Of a DNA stretch of 64,000 nt, positions 57,645-64,000 are shown one piece after another. This DNA is from Pseudoalteromonas sp. OOF1S-7 (GTDB lineage Bacteria > Pseudomonadota > Gammaproteobacteria > Enterobacterales > Alteromonadaceae). Each line of letters begins with the position of its first letter. The first letter of the stretch is position 1. The notes below the pieces were generated by a model. The model was not told the DNA's origin. It saw only the letters and a program-made list of their open reading frames with translations, and made no database searches. The DNA lies in assembly GCF_022347765.1 (NCBI RefSeq), contig NZ_JAKRFZ010000005.1, positions 248,001 through 312,000 of the forward strand, written 5' to 3'. Position numbers and translations under genes: made by a program.

Positions 57645-57713
57645 ATCTGTTCAATACAGTGCTAAATCAGCAAGCTAGGATATGCACACAATAATAACCA
57701 TCCGGAAATCATT

Positions 57714-59222
57714 ATGAAATTACACGCACTACTCACTTTGGCTTGTGCACTGACGCTGAATCCTCTCTCTGCATTGGCATCCACACCGCAACAGGCGGCA
57801 GATTATATTGCCGATTATATCGAGCGTACACCGGAACTTGGCCCGGGATTTGGCATGGTGGTGGTTAATCAGAATAAGGTGTTGCTCAATAAAGTATGGG
57901 GTAAGCGCAGGGCAGGTACTAATTTGCCTGTCACGCCACAGACACCGCTTTACATCGCTTCTCAGACAAAAGCCTATATGGGGCTGGTTGCCGCTCACCT
58001 GCATCATCAAAAGGTGCTTGACCTGTACGCACCTCTTAGCCAGTTTTGGCCTGCCAGTAGTTTTCCCGAAGGGGTTGATGCCAAACAGTGGCGTTTAATT
58101 GATTTGCTCTCTCACCAGGTACCTGTCAGTGCGGATTTTGTAACTGAAATGGAAGCCTATATGACGGAAGTGGCGGTCGATGACTATCCGTGGCTTGTCA
58201 AACGGTATGGCAAAAAACGCGATGAAGGATTTGAGTATGACAACCTTGGTTACAATATTTACGGGGCAATCTTACAACAGGTAACTGGTCGCAGCTGGCA
58301 GGACTGGCTCGCAACGGTACTGTTTAAGCCATTTAACATGCCGCACAGTTCAGCCCGTACATCAGACTTTGCGGCTGACGAAGTTGCCTGGAACCATATC
58401 TGGCAGGGAAGTGAAGCGGGGTGGACACCGGTTCCGCCAAAAACCGATGCAATGATGCACTCTGCAGGTGGCATAGTCACTTCTACCTCAGACATAACAA
58501 AATGGCTGCAACTGAATTTGTCTGCGGGTCAGGGCAGTATTTCTGCCGCTGATCTGGCGCTGTCACACAAGCAGGCGGTTGCGCTTGATCCACAAGCGCG
58601 TAATGTTTACCGGATCCCCTGTCATGGTTATTCACTTGGATGGAATATCTGCACCTTTAAAGGTTACTCTGTGCTGATCCATGGGGGTGGCTATACCGGC
58701 TCACGTTCTTTGATGGCCATTGTGCCAGAGCTAAAAATAGGGCTGGCGACTTTTTCGAACTCAGACAATATGACGGGCCGTTATACCATTCAGACGATTA
58801 AGCAGTATTTGTTGTATTTGCTGGATGCACCTGAATATAAAACCGCAGAGCGGGAAAACCTGAGCACCTATCAGGACAAAGTTGCCAAACTGCTTAATCG
58901 ACGTCAACAACGCCTGAATGAGGCCGAGCAAGCTGATCACTGGCAGCAGTGGCGTTATACGCCTTCAAAAAAAGAGCTAGCAAACTATGCCGGGCACTAT
59001 CGCGGCGACAATACCTATCTGGATCTGACACTGACAGTAAACAAGGACCACCTGAGCGGGCACAGTTTTGACTATCGCTTTACGCTCAAGCCAGCTACTC
59101 AATCTCGGTTTGCGCTCTACGATGTGCCGTTTGCTCAACCTCAGCCTGTCGAATTTAAACTGAATGAAGAAGGGAAACCTGTCAGCCTGGAATGGGCTGG
59201 TCGGGTTTATCAGCGTCAGTAG
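57714..59222 (+). CDS. Exported serine hydrolase, beta-lactamase class C fold
   Basis: 502 residues with a signal peptide (about 22, ending ALA). Catalytic SxxK in ASQTKAYMG (Ser about 86), YxN in YDNLGYNIYG (Tyr about 178) and HGG in IHGGGYTGS (about 322). A C-terminal lipocalin-like region (about 420-500). Relatives include penicillin-binding-protein-like esterases, D-aminopeptidases and ampC-type proteins; substrate cannot be assigned. Confidence 0.87.
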   Translation: MKLHALLTLACALTLNPLSALASTPQQAADYIADYIERTPELGPGFGMVVVNQNKVLLNKVWGKRRAGTNLPVTPQTPLYIASQTKAYMGLVAAHLHHQKVLDLYAPLSQFWPASSFPEGVDAKQWRLIDLLSHQVPVSADFVTEMEAYMTEVAVDDYPWLVKRYGKKRDEGFEYDNLGYNIYGAILQQVTGRSWQDWLATVLFKPFNMPHSSARTSDFAADEVAWNHIWQGSEAGWTPVPPKTDAMMHSAGGIVTSTSDITKWLQLNLSAGQGSISAADLALSHKQAVALDPQARNVYRIPCHGYSLGWNICTFKGYSVLIHGGGYTGSRSLMAIVPELKIGLATFSNSDNMTGRYTIQTIKQYLLYLLDAPEYKTAERENLSTYQDKVAKLLNRRQQRLNEAEQADHWQQWRYTPSKKELANYAGHYRGDNTYLDLTLTVNKDHLSGHSFDYRFTLKPATQSRFALYDVPFAQPQPVEFKLNEEGKPVSLEWAGRVYQRQ

Positions 59223-59298
59223 TCAAAACGAGCGTGTTGCGGTTCGGTGTCACAGTGGTTGACCCTGTTGTGTACTATCGTGACTGTAGTTATTTTGA

Positions 59299-59365
59299 GT
59301 ACTTAAAATGCCGCAAAACCTCTACAGTTAAGTGATATTAGGCGGCAGTCTTGTTGATTGCCGCT
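59299..59365 (+). repeat. Duplicate of the rlmM 3' end and following hairpin
   Basis: About 33 bases encode VLKMPQNLYS then stop, compared with VLKVPQNLYS then stop at the end of rlmM (56696-56728). A GGCGGCA/TGCCGC hairpin follows, as a GGCGGCT/AGCCGCC hairpin follows rlmM. Upstream of the repeat the rlmM similarity stops. The AraC and serine hydrolase genes lie between the two copies. Confidence 0.75.
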
Positions 59366-59429
59366 CGCTCCATCCTTAATTTGATTACCACTCAAAATAA
59401 AGAGAAACGGCGACTGATTTCGAATATCC

Positions 59430-59873
59430 TCATCGCAGCAGCGTGATTAAATGGTGCAGTCGTGGTTGTAAATCACCGTAAATATCGGGGTCAGTATTAA
59501 ATTCGTCCAGCCTGTTCGAGATAAAAAGCAACGCCTCTCTACTTTGGTGTAAGAGTTCTATTGTGTTGACTGTTTCGTCACTTAGCTTGCCTTCCAATAA
59601 GGACAGAAAACAATCGGCTATTGCCGATTTATCGAATTCGTCGTGCCTGCACGTAACGATAAAGCGAACAAAATAGGGAAAACAGGCCATCAGTAAATTG
59701 GCCGGCATAAACCTGAGTTCATCTGCACGCTCAATAAAATTGATTTTAAAGCGCTTCAGTATCTCTTGCTCTGACTGGTTAAAGAACACCGATTTGGCAT
59801 AGATTAAATCAGGATCTGCTTCACTTTGCCCAATTGCCTCATCCCACTGGTTTTCAGATATATTGACTGACAT
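59430..59873 (-). CDS. Hypothetical protein
   Basis: 147 residues, acidic, no signal peptide or transmembrane segment. Predicted mostly helical. No family recognised. Stands alone on the minus strand between two plus-strand genes. Confidence 0.65.
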   Translation of the reverse strand: MSVNISENQWDEAIGQSEADPDLIYAKSVFFNQSEQEILKRFKINFIERADELRFMPANLLMACFPYFVRFIVTCRHDEFDKSAIADCFLSLLEGKLSDETVNTIELLHQSREALLFISNRLDEFNTDPDIYGDLQPRLHHLITLLR

Positions 59874-60113
59874 GTCGTATTAGTCCTGACTGGATACGCA
59901 GGCCCATTACCGGTGCCCTGCAAAAGTGTTTCTATATTAGTTCCATAAGAAGTCAGAACCAAGACCTTTTACTCAACTTACTATTACCGACTCAAAGGAG
60001 TTCTTTGGGGCGGTTAGTCAACCTGTATGAAGCGTTGCAGTCGGGTTTATAAATGGTGTGGTTATCTACAGCGTGACTATACTTTATCCGTCCAATGACA
60101 GGAGAAAAGGAAT

Positions 60114-62039
60114 ATGAAGATACTCAGCGGGCCTATGCTCAGGCGTTTAGAGTCTAACTGTGCTTATATCTGGCTGGTGATCCAGGAGGAGTTTGATGAT
60201 GCATTCCAGGGGAAATTTGACGTTGCATTACTCAGTGCACAAACCTGGCTGGGGCGCGAACAGCTATCTGGTGACAGCGAGTGCATCGATATAAAGCTGG
60301 CAGAGTCACTACACGCCGTGATGGTGTGCCTGAAAGCGCCAGCAAGCGGCTGGCCAGAGGCTAAATCCGTGGGATATGACCTGTGTTATGGTCAGCAAAG
60401 CTTGTTTCAGCCAGTCTATTTTTACGGGCCTTTACCTCTGTATCATGATGAAGCGTATCCCAGCTTTCGATATTATCCGGAGAGCACGAAAATAATGAGT
60501 GCATCTTGCCGCAAGCCCCATGGCGCAAAGCAGGATGCGCTGGCGGCGTATGACCGTAAAATCGAACAGTCTGGATCCTTGAATAAGCTTCCCGATGTGT
60601 TGTTTCTTACCGGCGATCAGATCTACGCCGACGATGTGGAACCGCAGGTTGCAAAGCTGATCTATCAGTATGCCAGCGAGCTCTTCCCAGATGAAGCGTT
60701 GGCGGGCAATCCATACAGCGGGCACTCACTGGACTCGATTGGCTGGCGTAACCGTCACTCTTTGCTGAATGAGTACAGTGGTTTTTACACGAGTGAAGGG
60801 GAATATCACTTACTCGGCTTTCGCGAGTATCTGACTATGTATCTGCTGGCGTGGGGCGGGCTGTACCATGACCTGCCTAAGCCCGAGCGCCCATTGCTCA
60901 CTTGGTTTAACGGTAAGAAGCAGCTCAAAAAGTACCGTGCGATGTGGCGTAGCTATTACAAGGCGAGAAATTTTTTAGCTCAAAGCTGGCGAATCAGGCG
61001 CTTATTGGCGCATGTGCCCACTTATATGATGTTTGACGATCATGAAGTGACCGATGACTGGAATCTCAGTGCAGAGATTCAGACCCTGCTCAGCAAAAGG
61101 GGAAGTTTGGGTCAGCAGGTGGTAACCAACGCACTGGCGGCATTTACTCTTTGCCAGGCCTGGGGCAATGCACCGGAGCAGTACACTAAGTTTATTAAAT
61201 GCGTGTTGCCCAACTTTATTGGCGGGCTGACAGTGTATAACGCTCGCCAGTACCAAGATACTTTTGACAAGCTGAATGGGCAGAATTTTACGACATTAAG
61301 TGCCACTAATCCGCCAGCAATACTACTCGATACTCGCACGCAGAGAGGCTTTCGGCCCGGAAAAACTTTTACTCCTTTACTAATGAATAACAAAGCACTC
61401 AGGCAGATGCGGGCGCTGCTGGCCACTCTGGAGCCTACCCCCAGGGAGCTGATAGTGGTGTCTCCAGCACCGGTTTATGGTTTTAGAAAAGTGGAAAAAT
61501 TTCAATTGAGTATCCCTAGGGCATTAAAGTGTTGGGGTGCTACGCGTGCGGATGCTGAATGTTGGATCAGCGATACGGAGCAAATGAATAAGTTTCGACG
61601 TACTTTGCTTGAGTTACCCGAGCTTCATAATTGCTACATTCTATCCGGCGATGTGCACTACGGGTATTGTCGTCGTGAACAGTTAGTTCATCCACTCAAC
61701 GCGCACAACGTCGAGTTTTGGCAACTGACCAGCAGCTCAGTGTCGAATGTGCCAAAAGGGAATCTTGCGATCCTTCTGAACTGTCTTCATTACATTACGC
61801 TACGTTACCGCCCTTTTATACGGAAGAACTCTCATTATCTGCTACCGTCAAACGTGCAAGGGCGGTTTCTGACTGGTCACCTTAACCTGGGTCTTCTTGA
61901 GTTAGGTCCGCTTGACGACTCAGGTGAACAAACGCGGAATTATGTCCTATCCGTATTGCAACCGAATGGCAAATGGCACGACTGGCACTATGACCTGCAA
62001 AATCCGACTCTGCTGACGCAAGCTCCAGTGAGAGATTGA
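60114..62039 (+). CDS. PhoD-like metallophosphatase
   Basis: 641 residues. Metal-binding segments LTGDQIYADD (about 164-173), MFDDHEVTDDWNL (about 305-317) and ILSGDVHYGY (about 508-517) match PhoD-type alkaline phosphatase/phosphodiesterase proteins. The N-terminus has no evident Tat or Sec signal, so it may be cytoplasmic, unlike classical PhoD. Substrate unknown. ATG has GGAG upstream. Confidence 0.83.
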   Translation: MKILSGPMLRRLESNCAYIWLVIQEEFDDAFQGKFDVALLSAQTWLGREQLSGDSECIDIKLAESLHAVMVCLKAPASGWPEAKSVGYDLCYGQQSLFQPVYFYGPLPLYHDEAYPSFRYYPESTKIMSASCRKPHGAKQDALAAYDRKIEQSGSLNKLPDVLFLTGDQIYADDVEPQVAKLIYQYASELFPDEALAGNPYSGHSLDSIGWRNRHSLLNEYSGFYTSEGEYHLLGFREYLTMYLLAWGGLYHDLPKPERPLLTWFNGKKQLKKYRAMWRSYYKARNFLAQSWRIRRLLAHVPTYMMFDDHEVTDDWNLSAEIQTLLSKRGSLGQQVVTNALAAFTLCQAWGNAPEQYTKFIKCVLPNFIGGLTVYNARQYQDTFDKLNGQNFTTLSATNPPAILLDTRTQRGFRPGKTFTPLLMNNKALRQMRALLATLEPTPRELIVVSPAPVYGFRKVEKFQLSIPRALKCWGATRADAECWISDTEQMNKFRRTLLELPELHNCYILSGDVHYGYCRREQLVHPLNAHNVEFWQLTSSSVSNVPKGNLAILLNCLHYITLRYRPFIRKNSHYLLPSNVQGRFLTGHLNLGLLELGPLDDSGEQTRNYVLSVLQPNGKWHDWHYDLQNPTLLTQAPVRD

Positions 62040-62095
62040 CTAAGCAGGCTAAAGCACAGACACTCAGGTTTTAGGCTTATTTTTAGGGAGAATCG

Positions 62096-62608
62096 ATGGC
62101 ATCACGTGGCACACTCTATTATTTATGCGGCAAAATGGGGGCGGGCAAATCCACTCTGTCGCGTAAGCTGGCTCAGGAACATCAGGCGGTGGTGCTGTCA
62201 GAGGATGACTGGCTGGCAGCGCATTACCCGGGCCAAATCCAAACCTTCGATGATTACATCGAGAAATCTCGGCTAATCAAACCTTTTATTAAAGCGCATG
62301 TGCAAAGCTTGTTGCAGCTGGGGCTGAATGTGGTGATGGATTTTCCGGCTAACACCCGCCGACAGCGTGTCTGGTTTGTGGAGCTGAGCGAAGCGGTACA
62401 GGCCAAACATCAACTTTACTATCTGGATGTCGGTGATACACAATGTCTGGCGCAGCTGGCAAAGCGTCGTGTTGAACAGCCTGCGCGGGCACACTTTGAT
62501 AATGAGGCGGTTTTTTATCAGGTGAGCCAGTATTTTGAGCCACCTGAGGAAAGTGAAAACCTGACTTTAGTGCAGGTAACGGACGTCAGCGGCTCAGGCG
62601 TCCAGTGA
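62096..62608 (+). CDS. P-loop kinase-like ATP-binding protein
   Basis: 170 residues. Walker A in CGKMGAGKSTLSRKL (about 11-25), a DD in VLSEDDWLA (about 36-44) and a predicted lid Arg cluster (AKRRVEQPARAHF). Resembles the AAA_33/zeta-like small kinase family; substrate unknown. Its stop codon overlaps the stop of the convergent sensor kinase gene by 15 bases. Confidence 0.83.
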   Translation: MASRGTLYYLCGKMGAGKSTLSRKLAQEHQAVVLSEDDWLAAHYPGQIQTFDDYIEKSRLIKPFIKAHVQSLLQLGLNVVMDFPANTRRQRVWFVELSEAVQAKHQLYYLDVGDTQCLAQLAKRRVEQPARAHFDNEAVFYQVSQYFEPPEESENLTLVQVTDVSGSGVQ

Positions 62609-64000
62609 GGATGTCAGCTGTTGCTCAAGTGTCGTCAAAGTCTCACCTGCGCCATCAAAATCAAAATCCTCAATCTGGTTAAAGAGTTGCTCAGCGAGGG
62701 GCTGCTGGAGTGTACCGCTTAGCGCCTCCAGTAATGTATCAGCCTGGTCACTGGCATCCATATCCGAATCACTGATCAGGACTTTGAGCTGTGCAAGTAG
62801 GGCCGTTATATCAATGTCCTTATGTGCGTTTGCTGAGTGACTTGTTTCGTTGCTATGTTCAGTGGTTTCGTGCTTATTCAGTGCCAGCGAAATTGCATCA
62901 ATCAGCGCATTCAGGCTGGTTAGCAATTCGTCCATTATGGTCTGTATCGGTGCATTGTTGGCACAGGCTGATTCTAACTCACCAGCCTGTTGGGCCACCA
63001 AAACAGCCCCGATATTACCGGCGCTGCCTTTGAGTGTATGGGCACACCGCATTGGGCCCTGTGGATCTGTGTCGGTATGTGCCTGGGCCTCGGCAAAGGC
63101 CTGCTCGAATTGCGCCTGTTTCTCACAAAACCGCCTAAGCAGCTTTTTGTACAGGGCGGTATCGCCTTCGCTGATGGCGAGCCCCGCCTGGATATCCAGC
63201 CCGGCTATCGCAGCTAAGTCCTCTGATGTATCCGTTGATGCTGGCAATGGCCGTTCGCTGGCGGCGGACAGATCCGCTGGCTGACTCGGGACGACCCAGC
63301 GAGCGAGCGTAGCAAACATTTTGCGCGGGTTCAGGGGTTTTTCAATAATGTCATTCATGCCGCATTCCAGCGCTTTTTGACGGTTATCCAGCATCACGCT
63401 GGCGGTCATAGCGATGACCGGCAGGTCCTGCCACCTGGGTTGCTGGCGGATGGCTTCGGTTGCGCTGTAACCGTCCATCACCGGCATCTGGCAGTCCATC
63501 AGTACGCCATCGTAGTGGCGCTGTTGCAGCATCTCCAGTGCCTGCTGACCCTGTTCGGCTACATCGACCCGAATGCCGTTTTTCTCCAGTAAGGCAATGG
63601 CCAGCTCCTGGTTCAGGTCATTGTCTTCAACCAGCAGTAAATGCGCACCGGCGACCGCGTGAGACGGTTCCTCGGTATTCGTCTCGCTGTGTTCACCGAT
63701 ATTTGGGTCGCCAAACAGGCTGAGCAGACAGGCAGCAAGTGGCTTGGGGAAAACCGGTTTACTAAGGGTATAGCTGACATCGGCTTCTGCGCTGTCGCCG
63801 CTATGGTTTAGCAGCACGACGGGCAGCGTTGCACGCAGTGAGTCGGGTAAGATAGTCAGGCAGCGACTGTCTGCCAGAATACACTGGGCACTTTTGATGG
63901 CTGGCGAATCCGGGTCAAAGGCGTCCCGGCCAATGACCTCGGCGCTGACTCCAAAAACATGCAGGTAGCGTTTGAGCGTGCTTGCGGCATACTGGTTGTC
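62594..64000 (-). CDS. Hybrid sensor histidine kinase, C-terminal part (REC-REC-Hpt), runs off window
   Basis: The minus-strand frame is open from 62594 to the window edge (469 codons) with no stop, so the ATG-like codons inside are not the start. From N to C: the end of a degenerate receiver-like domain (SKPVFPKPL), a full receiver domain with phosphoacceptor Asp in GVLMDCQMPVMDGYS, a Ser/Ala/Pro linker, and an Hpt domain with phospho-His in CAHTLKGSAGNIGA. Acidic tail follows. BarA/GacS-like or similar phosphorelay kinase; the sensor and kinase core lie beyond the window. Confidence 0.88.
   Translation of the reverse strand, partial: DNQYAASTLKRYLHVFGVSAEVIGRDAFDPDSPAIKSAQCILADSRCLTILPDSLRATLPVVLLNHSGDSAEADVSYTLSKPVFPKPLAACLLSLFGDPNIGEHSETNTEEPSHAVAGAHLLLVEDNDLNQELAIALLEKNGIRVDVAEQGQQALEMLQQRHYDGVLMDCQMPVMDGYSATEAIRQQPRWQDLPVIAMTASVMLDNRQKALECGMNDIIEKPLNPRKMFATLARWVVPSQPADLSAASERPLPASTDTSEDLAAIAGLDIQAGLAISEGDTALYKKLLRRFCEKQAQFEQAFAEAQAHTDTDPQGPMRCAHTLKGSAGNIGAVLVAQQAGELESACANNAPIQTIMDELLTSLNALIDAISLALNKHETTEHSNETSHSANAHKDIDITALLAQLKVLISDSDMDASDQADTLLEALSGTLQQPLAEQLFNQIEDFDFDGAGETLTTLEQQLTSSLDA

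Noticed and set aside
62594..63817. Complete 407-residue receiver-Hpt protein
   Set aside because: The frame stays open upstream to the window edge and continues into a receiver-like domain, so the gene is a longer hybrid kinase cut by the window.

Overview
The window looks like chromosomal DNA from a marine gammaproteobacterium of the Alteromonadales, most likely Pseudoalteromonas. This rests on gene order: ispA-xseB next to pomA-pomB; ubiF divergent from miaB-ybeZ-ybeY-corC-lnt, with a Leu/Gln/Met tRNA cluster beside it; rplY-pth-ychF, prs, ispE and lolB; and hemA-prfA-prmC ... sirB2-sirB1-kdsA. All calls come from reading the sequence and translations; no database search was run.

Layout. 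1-2740: end of the isoprenoid/exonuclease VII cluster (ispA, xseB) and the sodium-type flagellar stator genes pomA and pomB. 2816-5706: a 24-residue micro-ORF, a small membrane protein, a lipoprotein and an aromatic amino acid transporter. 5897-10560: bifunctional putA without the N-terminal DNA-binding domain, divergent from an Lrp/AsnC regulator. 10700-14766: tricorn-like S41 protease and a short-chain dehydrogenase (SDR).

14944-30695 is the accessory region. It contains a secreted lectin-like protein with a 55-residue membrane protein behind it, bracketed by broken pieces of a REP-associated transposase (RAYT) and of the SDR gene. It also contains a 2472-residue exported SpvB/Rhs protein ending in a Tae4-like peptidoglycan amidase domain, followed by a candidate periplasmic immunity gene. 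Next come an almost identical but toxin-less Rhs tip between two 60-bp REP-containing direct repeats, an intact RAYT, a 78-bp tandem repeat, and a small HTH-GNAT operon. Two related small secreted cysteine proteins (14944 and 30333) sit at the two ends of this region.

30722-37698: lnt, corC, ybeY, ybeZ and miaB on the minus strand, and ubiF divergent. 37832-39801: twelve tRNA genes (Leu, Gln, Met) read as one minus-strand array from a strong promoter with a GC-rich discriminator; degenerate tRNA copies lie between the real genes. 40047-45097: ychF, pth, rplY, prs, ispE and lolB (minus). 45160-53643: hemA, prfA, prmC, an HD-GYP response regulator, sirB2, sirB1, a DUF819 membrane protein and kdsA (plus). 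53706-56728: a GcvA-like LysR regulator, an alpha/beta hydrolase, a DUF423 protein and rlmM. 56862-59222: an AraC regulator and a beta-lactamase-fold serine hydrolase, bracketed by the rlmM 3' end and a second copy of the last rlmM codons. 59430-64000: a hypothetical protein, a PhoD-like phosphatase, a P-loop kinase-like protein and the C-terminal half of a hybrid histidine kinase running off the window.

The most notable system is the Rhs-Tae4/immunity locus with its orphan tip. It sits among REP/RAYT sequences that also appear to have taken part in rearranging the neighbouring lectin cassette.
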